A DNA stretch of 64,000 bases from Candidatus Yanofskybacteria bacterium CG10_big_fil_rev_8_21_14_0_10_36_16 (GTDB lineage Bacteria > Patescibacteria > Paceibacteria > 2-02-FULL-40-12 > IGHO2-01-FULL-4-A). A program made the position numbers and the translations under genes. The notes below the pieces were generated by a model. It saw only the letters and a program-made list of their open reading frames with translations. It did not search any database and was not told the DNA's origin. The stretch spans positions 18,388-82,387 of the forward strand of contig PCXQ01000001.1 of the NCBI GenBank assembly GCA_002794035.1, written 5' to 3'. Positions 16,416-25,901 of this stretch are shown piece after piece. Position 1 is the first letter of the stretch. The number at the start of each line of letters is the position of its first letter.

Positions 16416-16613
16416 ATGGAGACCTGTAACAGGTGTGACAAAGAATACCCCAAAGATTCAGAAAAGTGGCATCAAAGCACCGGTGGCATACAAACCGGTG
16501 GTGGCGATACGGATGAAAAAGGAGACTACACAGTGAAACCGGCAAAAATGTGCCACGAATGTTTTGAGAAACTACCAGAAGACCAAAAACATAGCTGGCC
16601 AGAAATAAACTAA
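16416..16613 (+). CDS. Small four-Cys protein, unknown
   Basis: 65 aa with CNRCDKEYP near the N-terminus and CHECFEKLP near residue 48: two CxxC knuckles separated by a Gly/Thr-rich loop, a likely zinc ribbon. It is acidic and soluble. A 13-bp terminator follows immediately, which supports a real unit. Family not recognised. Confidence 0.6.
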   Translation: METCNRCDKEYPKDSEKWHQSTGGIQTGGGDTDEKGDYTVKPAKMCHECFEKLPEDQKHSWPEIN

Positions 16614-16626
16614 CATGATTTAGGCA

Positions 16627-16664
16627 ATATAAAATACTCCGGCAAGAGTATTTTATATTTTTAT
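16627..16664. terminator. Intrinsic terminator
   Basis: ATATAAAATACTC (16627-16639) pairs with GAGTATTTTATAT (16646-16658), then TTTTATT. Confidence 0.85.
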
Positions 16665-16677
16665 TATTTGAACTAGC

Positions 16678-16983
16678 TTACGCTATTCTGATTTCAAACT
16701 TCCTTCTGGTTGGAGCTAATGCCGCCCATCTCATGAAGGCAGTTTTTTGGAGCAAGGCATGGCTAGAATTTAATGAATCAGATGTTTCTATCTCTACTAC
16801 ATATTCATAACCATTATGGGTTGCATAAACATCCGGTAGATGGCCATTAATTAGCGGCGGTTTGACATTGCCCGGTAAATCTGACCAGACATTACTCCAT
16901 CCGGCCGCAGTTATTTGTCTTGCCCAAGAAGCTACACCAGCATCGTGTTTTTGCTGATTAGCTTTCAATCTTATATATGGCAA
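16678..16983 (-). CDS. Small PD-(D/E)XK-like protein, unknown
   Basis: 101 aa. GHLPDVYA followed ten residues later by YVVEIETSDS resembles the D...ExE core of PD-(D/E)XK nuclease folds, with a possible Gln in LLQKTAF; the usual Lys is replaced by Thr or absent, so activity is doubtful. It lies at the left side of the accessory region. I infer a nuclease-like fold only. Confidence 0.5.
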   Translation of the reverse strand: MPYIRLKANQQKHDAGVASWARQITAAGWSNVWSDLPGNVKPPLINGHLPDVYATHNGYEYVVEIETSDSLNSSHALLQKTAFMRWAALAPTRRKFEIRIA

Positions 16984-17539
16984 TTTAAATTAAAAAGGGG
17001 TCTCTTGACTATAAATTTAATGGATGATAAGTTTCTGGGAACTGTTTATAACTTATTTTCATAATAACTTATAAGTAGTTATAATTATTATTACTTACGT
17101 AAAAAGCTAAAAACTTTTGTAAAACATGCCTTTTGCCGAAGGCGTGTTTTATTTTCACATGGCTTCCAGACATTCTACTTATCGTCTTGAGCCCCCTCCC
17201 TTTCTTGGCCCTAATTTTAACAATTACTGCTTTGCAATTCTGCTTGCGATTTGGCCATTTTCACAAACTGAAAAACAAAAAATCCTTTGGCCGAGACTTA
17301 AACGAGAACTGCAATAAGTTTCCTTATTGGTGTTCCCATCCAGATGGACATCTAGCTGGAACAACTAGTGCTCCCGCTAAAGTCCCTGCCAAAGGATTTC
17401 AAGGCTTTATTGTCTCGGCCGCTCTTTTAATGTCCGGCTGTCCAAACCGAACGAGCATTTTACTAATTATTAAGTCTTAAACTAATTTCATTATAGGTTA
17501 CCGTAAGATAGATTCAAGTAGCCCTTTTGTGGATAACGC
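16984..17539. other. Gene-poor stretch, possible element boundary or decayed DNA
   Basis: 556 bases. 17040-17100 is very AT-rich with short repeats (TTATAA). 17121-17150 is a terminator-like hairpin. 17150-17480 holds two overlapping + frames (63 and 115 codons) of odd composition with no recognisable domain; I do not call them genes. The left end of the integrated element may lie here, but I cannot identify an attachment site. Confidence 0.4.
17121..17150. terminator. Hairpin, terminator-like
   Basis: AAAACATGCCTT pairs with AAGGCGTGTTTT (one G-U) around TTGCCG; ATTTTC follows. Confidence 0.55.
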
Positions 17540-18586
17540 TTATTTCTTTAACATTTTTTCAGCAAGCGCTTTTAGGGCTTCTTCGCCTTCTACGCCGCGG
17601 AGGCGGCCGGCAAGAAAGCCGAGTTTGTAATTTATATCATCGGCTATTAAACGCCAATTTGTGTCAGCTAAGGTTTTTTTGAGTAACCTGCGAAGATCAT
17701 ATACACTACTCCGATCTTGCCGACCGGGTTTATTATCCTGCAATGAAAAACCCACGGTTAAATCCCGCCCTGCTTCCGGCTTATCAAAATCAAGTTTAGA
17801 ATACCCAGCTTTTTTAATAGCGGGGTTGAGGTGATTCTGTAGTTCTACAATGGTAAGTTTTTTAATTTTAGCAACAGCATCATAAATCTCCTTGTTCTCC
17901 TCGTGGTCTTTCATCCATTCCGCTATTTCTTTAAGGTTGGCAGTCCATGAAATGTAATCCGTACCCTCTTTGTCAGATATACAATATTTTCTTCTATTTG
18001 CCTCAAAGTTTGGATCAACCTCTTCTCTCTTGTCTAAATCCCAGGTATCAGTTTCTTTCTGGCCACACCCCGGACAATTATAAGCTGTCGTTATGATATT
18101 ACCCTTCCGGTTATGGACGGATGTTCTATTCGCATGGCACTTAGGACAAGGGTTTTTATATTCCCACTCTTGACCGTTTTCCCAGTAAGCACGTCGGCTA
18201 TTACAGTTACTGCAGTCAAAGAAAAAGAGAACCCTGTCGTTTTTATCATTAATATCGGTATGTAAGTCTTTAGATTCTACTTGCATTAAATGGCTACAAC
18301 TAAGGCAGCGGATTCCTTTCGGCTCAATGGCGTTATTAATCCTATCGTCTTTGTCCTGATCGCGTTCCATCCATTTATGTATGGTTTCTGATTTATTTCT
18401 ATATCGCTCTCCTTTTTTGAAATATAGGCCAATTTCTGTAAAAGCACCGGTTATTGAGCCGGCTTTTTTATACTTATCTCTTGAAGAGATATGATTCACA
18501 GAGTTAACCCATTCTTCGCATTCTTTAATGGTTAGGCGGTCATAAAGTTCGTGATAATAACTTTCGTCTTTTAGATACTTATACAT
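17540..18586 (-). CDS. Multi-zinc-ribbon protein, last gene of the defence operon
   Basis: 348 aa soluble protein. Four Cys pairs lie in the middle: CLSC (near residue 95), CSNC (near 126), CPKC (near 149) and CPGC (near 171), enough for two zinc ribbons. The flanks are helical and charged, with a C-terminal LAGRLRGVEGEEAL helix. No catalytic motif is recognised. It starts 3 nt after the NERD gene stop, so it is translated from the same mRNA. A nucleic-acid-binding partner of the neighbouring nuclease is a guess. Confidence 0.75.
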   Translation of the reverse strand: MYKYLKDESYYHELYDRLTIKECEEWVNSVNHISSRDKYKKAGSITGAFTEIGLYFKKGERYRNKSETIHKWMERDQDKDDRINNAIEPKGIRCLSCSHLMQVESKDLHTDINDKNDRVLFFFDCSNCNSRRAYWENGQEWEYKNPCPKCHANRTSVHNRKGNIITTAYNCPGCGQKETDTWDLDKREEVDPNFEANRRKYCISDKEGTDYISWTANLKEIAEWMKDHEENKEIYDAVAKIKKLTIVELQNHLNPAIKKAGYSKLDFDKPEAGRDLTVGFSLQDNKPGRQDRSSVYDLRRLLKKTLADTNWRLIADDINYKLGFLAGRLRGVEGEEALKALAEKMLKK

Positions 18587-18589
18587 TTA

Positions 18590-19234
18590 TTAAGAATCGT
18601 TTAATCTTTTGAGGCCCTTGGCGCTTTCAATATGTGACCTCCGGCTCTTTTTGTCCTTTATATCGGCGTTTTTGATAATGCTACAAATCTCGTCCCTTTC
18701 ACTGTCAGACAATACCAAATCAGTATATTGTCTGATTTTTTCTACAGTATCCCTGCCATTACCGACTGTATCCGTACCAGTAATTTTAAGCTTATCCGCA
18801 GACGGGAAAATTATAAATGAATAAATGGGAGTATTTTGAAATCGCGGCTTTATTAGTGCCTCTATTGCTTTGGTGTGGGCGTAATTTTGCCTTAATGGAT
18901 TATAGAATCTGCTCTTTCGTCTATAAATAACTTGGGTCCAGTATTGATCGCTGGCTTTACCGAAAATCCATCCAGAATAATCTTTCGTTTCAATGCAAAA
19001 AATTCCAAATCTTGAAACTATGATGTGATCAATTTGAGTTGTGCTTGTATTGCCGGTTGAAGGCAACAAAACGTCGCTTAGATTTATATACTGTTTAGGA
19101 TCCAGCCCTGTCAGTTTTTTGTTTACAAATCTTTCGCCTAGCCAACCTTTCCATTGCGGAAACTTATATTTAACCCACTGAACAATGAGATAAAGAAATC
19201 CAAACCAAATTAGTAAATATATAATGTTTTTCAA
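18590..19234 (-). CDS. NERD-domain protein (nuclease-related)
   Basis: 214 aa. One N-terminal TM segment (about residues 3-19) is followed by a NERD domain: WKGWLGERFV, QIDHIIVSRFGIFCIETKDY and NPLRQNYAHTKAIE, the pattern of PD-(D/E)XK-like nuclease-related domains (D, then E-T-K). This suggests a membrane-tethered nuclease. It is the seventh gene of the minus-strand operon, 23 nt after the helicase. Confidence 0.85.
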   Translation of the reverse strand: MKNIIYLLIWFGFLYLIVQWVKYKFPQWKGWLGERFVNKKLTGLDPKQYINLSDVLLPSTGNTSTTQIDHIIVSRFGIFCIETKDYSGWIFGKASDQYWTQVIYRRKSRFYNPLRQNYAHTKAIEALIKPRFQNTPIYSFIIFPSADKLKITGTDTVGNGRDTVEKIRQYTDLVLSDSERDEICSIIKNADIKDKKSRRSHIESAKGLKRLNDS

Positions 19235-19257
19235 TTTATAGTTATTGATGTATTTAG

Positions 19258-20592
19258 TTAGAAGGCATGTCGCTCATTTTTTGTGATTTTTTGTAAAAAC
19301 ATTTTTTGTTGTTTTTTCTTTTGTAACCAACCCAACTTACACAAATCAGTTACTACTGACTGGGATATTTTATATAGTTGTTTATCTAAATCAATCACCG
19401 TATTATCAACTTGTAATGCCAAATCATTCAAGCCCATTAATTTGATACCATTTAGTGTTCTAACGCGGGATAGAGCCACATAACCCATCCCGTAAGTAAA
19501 TGACTTGCTAAGGTCAATTTCTGCAGCGTCTAAGCTCATCCCTTGGCTCTTGTGGACCGTAATAGCCCAAGCAAGCCGCAGGGGTACTTGGCTTATCTCC
19601 GCTTTTATAAGGTCATTTTCTTCAACGGTCCAACTTGTTGGCCGAGCTGCCACTTCTTTGCCTTTAATTGTTTTGATAATAGGATAACTATCACCATCAA
19701 AATCAATTACTTTGCCCAATGTTCCATTAACATATCCTTTATCAAAATTGTTCTTTACAAACATTACTACGGCATCCTTTTTTAAGGTAAGCTCTTCCGG
19801 AGCCAAGCAGCCTTTTTTCAATGATTCTACAAGATATTTTTCACCCCTGCATTGCATTTTATAAGTTTTTGGTTCGCTTTCAATTTTATTAAGTTCAAAG
19901 TTATTAATTGCATCCACATCAACATTATGAGTATAAAGTTTGGTAGGAGTTATATTAGTAACGGCCGGTTTGTTAAACCGGCTTGTTAAAAGACCAAGTG
20001 ATGTGTCAGATGTTTTGCCAGCTCTTATATCATTTAACACATTAAGAAAATTAAGATCTTGTTGCCGGTATTGTTCTGTCAGATAGCAAATCTTTATATT
20101 CATGTTCTCCCAAGCTTTAGATGTGTGTATAAAACTATCATCTTCACCATTTTTTGATACTGGCGGTAATTGAAAAAAGTCTCCGGATAAAATTACCTGC
20201 AAACCGCCAAATGGCAAATCATTTTTCTTAAACGCTTTGCAAACCTTATCTACCATGTCTAATCGGAATGAGTGAAGCATTGAAACCTCGTCTATTATTA
20301 AAACTTTTGTTTTTAGGAATCTTGCTCGGAAGTTAATATTTTTAAGTAACTTTGATAAATGATCATCGGTAATCTCGTTTTGTATTCCTAATCCCGCCCA
20401 AGAGTGTATTGTCCGGCCATTCATATGAGTTGCGGCAATGCCGGTTGAGGCGGTTATACCAACGCCAATATTTTTCCCTTTCAGAAAGTTGATATACTTG
20501 TTTAATAAAAAAGTTTTCCCGCTTCCAGCGGGACCAGTTAGATACACATTATGTCCAAGTTTTAATATATCTAAAGCTTCCTGTTGGGTCAT
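19258..20592 (-). CDS. PIF1-like superfamily 1 helicase
   Basis: 444 aa. Walker A GPAGSGKTFLLN near residue 20, motif Ia TASTGIAATHMNGRTIHSW, Walker B VLIIDEVSMLH, motif III LSGDFFQLPPV, then YRQQD; near the C-terminus AWAITVHKSQGMSLD and YVALSRVRTL. This is the PIF1/RecD-like family of 5'-3' DNA helicases. 19 nt separate it from the DUF262 gene. Within a defence operon it may process DNA or displace proteins; the role is inferred. Confidence 0.92.
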   Translation of the reverse strand: MTQQEALDILKLGHNVYLTGPAGSGKTFLLNKYINFLKGKNIGVGITASTGIAATHMNGRTIHSWAGLGIQNEITDDHLSKLLKNINFRARFLKTKVLIIDEVSMLHSFRLDMVDKVCKAFKKNDLPFGGLQVILSGDFFQLPPVSKNGEDDSFIHTSKAWENMNIKICYLTEQYRQQDLNFLNVLNDIRAGKTSDTSLGLLTSRFNKPAVTNITPTKLYTHNVDVDAINNFELNKIESEPKTYKMQCRGEKYLVESLKKGCLAPEELTLKKDAVVMFVKNNFDKGYVNGTLGKVIDFDGDSYPIIKTIKGKEVAARPTSWTVEENDLIKAEISQVPLRLAWAITVHKSQGMSLDAAEIDLSKSFTYGMGYVALSRVRTLNGIKLMGLNDLALQVDNTVIDLDKQLYKISQSVVTDLCKLGWLQKKKQQKMFLQKITKNERHAF

Positions 20593-20611
20593 AAATTAAA
20601 AACTTAAAAAC

Positions 20612-22399
20612 TTAAAAACTTTGATAATACTCCCTTATCATATTAGCCATTAATTTTTGTCTTTCTTCCAGAAATTTTTGATAATCAGTAACTTCCATAT
20701 CTAACACACTTACTGGTATGGCATTTTCTTTCAAGTTGTTTTCAAGCTCATTCTTGTCTTTAATGCCACTGTATTTGAAAACCCCATTTTCAAGATGTTC
20801 CAATATTTCAGTAAAGTATTGTTTGGGTGATTTTGCTCCGATTTTGATATTAATTTCACTTTGTGTGTAGGCAAAATTGGCTATTTGGTTGTAATCTCTC
20901 TGTTTTAGCTTGTTGCTTTCAAGATATTTTTTGGGAAATATATGGTGTATATCTCCACGATGTATAATCATATCTCGTACTTTTATATCAGTGGAAAGAA
21001 AACCTCTTTTTCCTAATTTTACTTGTGCTGCCCAAAAAAGTTTTAAGTACGGACTGGATATACTAGATTTAACTAAATCGCGCACCAGACCTTCTGACCA
21101 GAATGTATCTGATAATTCAGCCCTCTCTATTCCTTCAAGATATTTTTCAGCACGCTGCTCAACGATGTTTCTTATATCTGTATCAAATTGGCTTTCGGGA
21201 GACCCAGAGTATCTTCCTATTAGCAGCGACATTATGAGCCACTTGCTAACTATACGCTCTATTTCAGAATCATTGTATTCTTGTGATCTCAATTTGAGAT
21301 ATAAAATATAAGCAAAGTTTAAAGCATTTTTTGAACGAATTAACCCGCTTACTTCAAACCCCGCTGCCTTAACTATCATAGAAAAGCGTTCATAATGAGT
21401 TTTGTTTACAAAATCTAATACGCCGTTTTTTAATTTATTATAAGAATCCTCAACGATGGCTTCTTCGTAAGCCCTTGTTTCAAAGTTTCTACCAGATAGT
21501 AAACTTACCAAATCCCTCAACCTTCCGCGATTAAACTCTTTAGTAAAGCCAACCCTAATAATATCGGTATAATCTGGTTGATAAATGTCATCCTGCAAGT
21601 TTTTGGCCCAAAGTATTTTTTGATAATATTCTGTATTAGTAAAGTCATCACTGGCGGATTTAATATTTTCAATAAACTCCGGATGTCGCAGAGTATGCGC
21701 AAAGTAATCTATTGCTTTTCTTAGATTTATCCCAAAATCTCCAAATGCTGCGATTCGTGACATTGCAAAGTCGGCCTGACTTAACACAACCCCCTCGGAG
21801 TTAATCCTGATAAATATTTCAGTAACCGTTTCTATATCAAGATTTTCTTTTAACTCTATAAATCCGAGCTGCTTATCTTTGATAGAATAAAGCTTGTCAA
21901 TGTTGTTTTGAATGGTTTGTAAGTCTGCTTTTGGATTTCTTTTTTTGTATTCGTCTACAAGCGCAAAAATACCTCCCTCATTTTTCAAAAACTCCGAAAT
22001 ATCACCAATCCAATTAACATCTTTTTCAATCGCGGGTGTTAATGTTTCAAACTTTTCCTCAATGGGATTGAAGGCAATCCTGATTCTCATTTTTCTATAT
22101 TCCTTGTCTAAAACTTCTTCTCCGAGAATGGCTGCTCTTAGTGCCGTAATTCGCTGCTGTCCGTCTATAACAATTTTTTTACCGGATGATAAACTGCCAT
22201 CTTTTAGACGAATAGATGGGTTACGCCATACAATTATGTAGCCAACAGGAAAGCCTTTATAGATAGAATCCATCAAATCCCTCACTTTAATTGAACTCCA
22301 CACAAAGGGTCGTTGAATCTCTGGTATAGCAATTTCATTGGACTGAACCCAGCTTAAAATGTCTTTAATAAAATATTGATTTATAATGTATTGTTGCAT
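20612..22399 (-). CDS. DUF262 plus HNH/DUF1524 protein (GmrSD-like)
   Basis: 595 aa from ATG 22399, which begins 4 nt after the res stop; a longer ORF would overlap res. The N-terminal DUF262 domain has IPEIQRPFVW and IVIDGQQRITAL (the DGQQR NTP-binding motif), then FIRINSEGVVLSQADFAMSR. The C-terminal region HRGDIHHIFPKKYL...NQIANFAY is the His-rich HNH-type core of DUF1524. This architecture is that of GmrSD-type enzymes that restrict modified DNA. It is likely a second restriction activity beside the type III enzyme. Confidence 0.9.
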   Translation of the reverse strand: MQQYIINQYFIKDILSWVQSNEIAIPEIQRPFVWSSIKVRDLMDSIYKGFPVGYIIVWRNPSIRLKDGSLSSGKKIVIDGQQRITALRAAILGEEVLDKEYRKMRIRIAFNPIEEKFETLTPAIEKDVNWIGDISEFLKNEGGIFALVDEYKKRNPKADLQTIQNNIDKLYSIKDKQLGFIELKENLDIETVTEIFIRINSEGVVLSQADFAMSRIAAFGDFGINLRKAIDYFAHTLRHPEFIENIKSASDDFTNTEYYQKILWAKNLQDDIYQPDYTDIIRVGFTKEFNRGRLRDLVSLLSGRNFETRAYEEAIVEDSYNKLKNGVLDFVNKTHYERFSMIVKAAGFEVSGLIRSKNALNFAYILYLKLRSQEYNDSEIERIVSKWLIMSLLIGRYSGSPESQFDTDIRNIVEQRAEKYLEGIERAELSDTFWSEGLVRDLVKSSISSPYLKLFWAAQVKLGKRGFLSTDIKVRDMIIHRGDIHHIFPKKYLESNKLKQRDYNQIANFAYTQSEINIKIGAKSPKQYFTEILEHLENGVFKYSGIKDKNELENNLKENAIPVSVLDMEVTDYQKFLEERQKLMANMIREYYQSF

Positions 22400-22403
22400 A
22401 AAT

Positions 22404-25085
22404 CTATTTTTCCCAAAGTCGGGCCGCTTCATCAAAGCTTTTCGGCTTCTGTGATAGCTTATCCCAATCTTCTTGTTTAATATAAAGCATTTTGTATTTA
22501 ACGTCGTTCTGAATACTATTAACATCTTTTATCCATTGTTCCAAGCGTTTTATTTTCTCAACATCGTCTAAGTCTTCGCGGCCTTTGGTTTCTATGATGT
22601 ACACTTCTTTTTCTGAAACCTTTACGAAAAAGTCCGGGTAGTAATTTGAAATATCACCACTGGCATTTCGGTAATCAATCCTAAAATTAACTGCGAAGTA
22701 GTTTTTAGCATAAGAAATTATATCTTCCACTCCATCAAGAAAACCGGCAAACTCAAGTTCAAAATGCCCATCTCCAACTATTTTATTAAATGCGCTTTTC
22801 TTCGGTACAAGATATGCTTGATCCTTCACGACAAATGGTCGGCTCTTACTAATCTTAATATAATTTTGGATCTCGGCCTCGCCCTTATCTACCACGGTCA
22901 ATTCGTTTATCTTCTTCTTAAATGTTTCTGTTACTGTTTTGCTGGCTTCAAGCTCTGACAAATTACGCAAAGCATTAAGATCGTCCAACTGTATTTTTTT
23001 ATCAAAAAGGTTGTTTTCAATAAACTCTTTTACTTGGCCGTATAGAATATCATAACCGCTAAATAACCGAAGCTCTTTCATAATAACATTGGTAAAATAC
23101 CCTATAACACTTTGGTAATCTGGTATGAAATTACTATCTAACTCTGTCTTGTGAGTTATATCACCGCTGGTAATATCCCTGAATATAATTTCGCGCTTTT
23201 CTTCTTCTGAAAACTCCTTTAATTTAACTTTCTTGTGACCAAATGTTGAAACATCAAGGTCTGAAAGGTTTTTATATTCCCGATAAATACGCGGTGTAAG
23301 AATGGGTATTTGAATATCTAACCTCGGTATATCTTTTTTGGTGTTTTCATTATCAACCTCAACAACCAAAGGAGCTTTAGGTTCTGTGCCTTCTCCCATT
23401 TTTCTGTGCTCAAGCTCAACACCTTCACTTTTAATAGATTCCACAAAATCCATAAAAGCATCTGTGCCCACTACACTAACTAATTCCGGCACTTCTTCGT
23501 TGCGATACATTCGTCTTAACCCTCTTCCAAGTGTTTGTTCTGGCAATATGTTGCTCTTTGAAGAATAAGGCCGCAATCCAACAATGGTTGTAACATTACG
23601 GACATCCCAACCTTCTTTAAGCATTAACACGGAAACTATGGCCTTATAAGGATTATCAAAATTATCAATCTTGTTTGCTGCTTCCCGCAGCTTTTTTAAT
23701 TCCTCCTCATTTTTCCCAGTTGCGCTTTCGGATATTTCACCGTTATTTTTTGTATGAATTACTAATACAGAGTTTTTAAACTCCGGATAAGTATTTTCAA
23801 GATATTCAGCAACTTCATCACCGTTCTTAGTATCGTCGGTCATTAAAAACAAAACTGCTTTTTTGCCCAGTTTTATATGTTCATCATAAACCTTTTTCCA
23901 CTCCAAATAACCGAGATGGACATAGTCCTTGTATTTCTCACTGAACTTTGAACTTTTATGCTCTTGTAGCTTGGCTCGGCTTGCAGAATCGGGCAGGACC
24001 GGACGCTTTACTACGTTTTGGTGAATGGCTTCAACCAATGGGTAATCGCTTATTGTTTGAACAAATATAGCTCCGTTATTATGTCTTGGGGTAGCTGTTA
24101 CATCAATTTGTAAAGATAATTCTTTGCCTTTCATCTTGAGACGATTGTGTATATCTTCTATGGACTTAAACCACGCTAAACGGCCATCGTGGATATGGTG
24201 CGCTTCATCATTTAGTACAACCAGCTCATCTATATCTCTAACTATTACCCCAAGATCAACTTTTGATTCATTTGTTGCGCCAACTGGTTTTTCGCCAAGA
24301 AAATATCGGGCCGTGTTTTCATCTTCAAAACTCGCAGCACTGCTATTACTCTCATAAACCCGATGAATGTTAGTTAGAAAAATGTTTCCAGTTTTTTTAA
24401 CTACACCTATTTCGTCTTGAATATGCAAAGTTAATTGAAAATCATCCCGCCAATTTTGGCCTGCAAAACCATTATCCGGAAGTACCGGGTCTTCAAAAAA
24501 TATCTTTAAGCCGTCAAAATCAGACCTGATACGGTCTAAAACAATAATGTTGGGGGTGATAACCAAAAAGTTTCGGGCTAATTTTGAATCCTCTTCATAA
24601 AGTTTATGAAAGAAGCTCCAAGCAAGAAGTAAACTTAACACCTTTGTCTTGCCGCTTCCGGTTGCCATTTTTATTACGAAACGTAACCAGGATTCTTCAA
24701 ACATTCCTGCTGAAACTGCTCCGGAACTATCAAATCTTATAAGGTCGTATTTATCTTTTACTTTTGCTACTTCGTGGAGATAAATGGTTGTTTCTACTGC
24801 TTCTCTCTGTCCAAAATAGTATTGAAAAAGAAAGGTCTCTCCATCTGTATTTTCTCTTGGGTGGTCTATTTTAAACCACCATTTAAGTAACGCTTTACTT
24901 GTTTCACTTGCCCCTTCATAATCAGCATCTCGCCATTCTTTGACCTTCCTACGAAGTTGATCCACTAAAGGCGGTAAAAGCCGAGCATAGCCCTGTTCTC
25001 TTAATGTCTCGTCTGCCGGAAACCACCGGAGGTCCGGGTTTAAAATCTCGTGAGGTGATTGTGGAAACTTAGGGTGTAGTGCCAT
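22404..25085 (-). CDS. Type III restriction enzyme Res subunit
   Basis: 893 aa. SF2 helicase motor: Walker A KMATGSGKTKV near residue 140, Walker B LNDEAHHIHDG, motif III DVTATPRHN, motif VI QTLGRGLRR. The C-terminal nuclease has NYYPDFFVKV followed by YIIETKGRED, a PD...ExK catalytic core. This is the translocating, cleaving subunit of a type III R-M enzyme working with Mod at 25902-28151. In classical systems mod and res are adjacent; here two extra genes lie between. It starts 1 nt after the preceding stop. Confidence 0.95.
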   Translation of the reverse strand: MALHPKFPQSPHEILNPDLRWFPADETLREQGYARLLPPLVDQLRRKVKEWRDADYEGASETSKALLKWWFKIDHPRENTDGETFLFQYYFGQREAVETTIYLHEVAKVKDKYDLIRFDSSGAVSAGMFEESWLRFVIKMATGSGKTKVLSLLLAWSFFHKLYEEDSKLARNFLVITPNIIVLDRIRSDFDGLKIFFEDPVLPDNGFAGQNWRDDFQLTLHIQDEIGVVKKTGNIFLTNIHRVYESNSSAASFEDENTARYFLGEKPVGATNESKVDLGVIVRDIDELVVLNDEAHHIHDGRLAWFKSIEDIHNRLKMKGKELSLQIDVTATPRHNNGAIFVQTISDYPLVEAIHQNVVKRPVLPDSASRAKLQEHKSSKFSEKYKDYVHLGYLEWKKVYDEHIKLGKKAVLFLMTDDTKNGDEVAEYLENTYPEFKNSVLVIHTKNNGEISESATGKNEEELKKLREAANKIDNFDNPYKAIVSVLMLKEGWDVRNVTTIVGLRPYSSKSNILPEQTLGRGLRRMYRNEEVPELVSVVGTDAFMDFVESIKSEGVELEHRKMGEGTEPKAPLVVEVDNENTKKDIPRLDIQIPILTPRIYREYKNLSDLDVSTFGHKKVKLKEFSEEEKREIIFRDITSGDITHKTELDSNFIPDYQSVIGYFTNVIMKELRLFSGYDILYGQVKEFIENNLFDKKIQLDDLNALRNLSELEASKTVTETFKKKINELTVVDKGEAEIQNYIKISKSRPFVVKDQAYLVPKKSAFNKIVGDGHFELEFAGFLDGVEDIISYAKNYFAVNFRIDYRNASGDISNYYPDFFVKVSEKEVYIIETKGREDLDDVEKIKRLEQWIKDVNSIQNDVKYKMLYIKQEDWDKLSQKPKSFDEAARLWEK

Positions 25086-25086
25086 A

Positions 25087-25482
25087 TTAGGTCAATCTGT
25101 AGATATATGCGTCTTTAATAAAAATACCGTTAATGATGTTTGATTTAAATCTAATACCTGCTTTTGACTGTTTTGATGTTTTTATCATTGTTCTCAAAAG
25201 TTTCAGAAAGTCATTATCGTGATGAAGTATTGTTATATTTGAAAGTCCGATGTCTTTTACTGTTTTTTCTTCCCCGAATTGATTGATGAAATCATTATAA
25301 TTTTGCCGCGTATTTTTAATACGGTCATATTTTTTTGATGAAATTAATAATCTCCAAGCATCTGACTCGGGAACAAGTATCCAAAGAAAAACCGTTGGAT
25401 TTATTTTTTGTTTATCCATCAAATCTAATAAGGTTTTTCCACTTTCAATTTTTGGTTCTTCTACCATAATTTTTTTATCCAA
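25087..25482 (-). CDS. Unknown protein between HEPN and res genes
   Basis: 131 aa (start possibly at 25467). A mixed alpha/beta soluble protein with FLWILVPESDAWRLLI near residue 32 and basic helices at the C-terminus. Its start overlaps the HEPN stop by about 20 nt (or 7 nt with the later start), so the two are translationally coupled. The pairing with a HEPN gene suggests a partner or antitoxin, but it lacks the MNT nucleotidyltransferase motif. Family not recognised. Confidence 0.75.
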   Translation of the reverse strand: MDKKIMVEEPKIESGKTLLDLMDKQKINPTVFLWILVPESDAWRLLISSKKYDRIKNTRQNYNDFINQFGEEKTVKDIGLSNITILHHDNDFLKLLRTMIKTSKQSKAGIRFKSNIINGIFIKDAYIYRLT

Positions 25483-25898
25483 ACTAAAATACCCTTACGC
25501 CTATCTTTTATTGAGTTGATTAAAGCTTCTGCGTCAGTTTTCTTGCATATTCCATATCTGCTTTCTTCGGTCCAATCTTTAACCGTGCTCCAATTTGACT
25601 CAAAGCCCTTATCTTTGCCTGCTCTCTTATCAAAGGCCCACTTGATACCACTTACACTCAATAAGTCGTTTAAATCGTGACTATAGAGTTTCTGATAAAC
25701 ACTCTTTTTTGGAGGGAAGCTCTTTTCTTTGACATTTTTGCAATAGCAAGCCTTGAGGGCAAGTTCAACGGCATAACCTGCTAAATAGTAAGCACCACTA
25801 TACTCCTTATTATTAAAAAGGGTTATCGCTTCTCTGATGCGCCTCAATGCTAACTTTTTAAAATCACCGTATTCTGGATTGTCCCAAAATAAAGCCAT
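25461..25898 (-). CDS. HEPN-domain protein
   Basis: 145 aa, all-helical. The signature YYLAGYAVELALKACYC near residue 37 and YSHDLNDLL near residue 71 identify the HEPN family, many of which are RNases or toxins in defence loci. The classical RxxxxH active-site pair is not clear; ESRYG may be relevant. Begins 3 nt after mod and overlaps the next gene, forming a coupled cassette within the type III R-M operon. Confidence 0.88.
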   Translation of the reverse strand: MALFWDNPEYGDFKKLALRRIREAITLFNNKEYSGAYYLAGYAVELALKACYCKNVKEKSFPPKKSVYQKLYSHDLNDLLSVSGIKWAFDKRAGKDKGFESNWSTVKDWTEESRYGICKKTDAEALINSIKDRRKGILVWIKKLW

Positions 25899-25901
25899 AC
25901 T

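Noticed and set aside
17133..17480. 115-codon + frame in the gene-poor stretch
   Set aside because: Odd composition, overlaps another open frame, no RBS or domain; possibly decayed DNA.
20612..22525. Longer start for the DUF262 gene at 22525
   Set aside because: Would overlap res by 122 nt; ATG 22399 lies 4 nt after res and begins the conserved domain.
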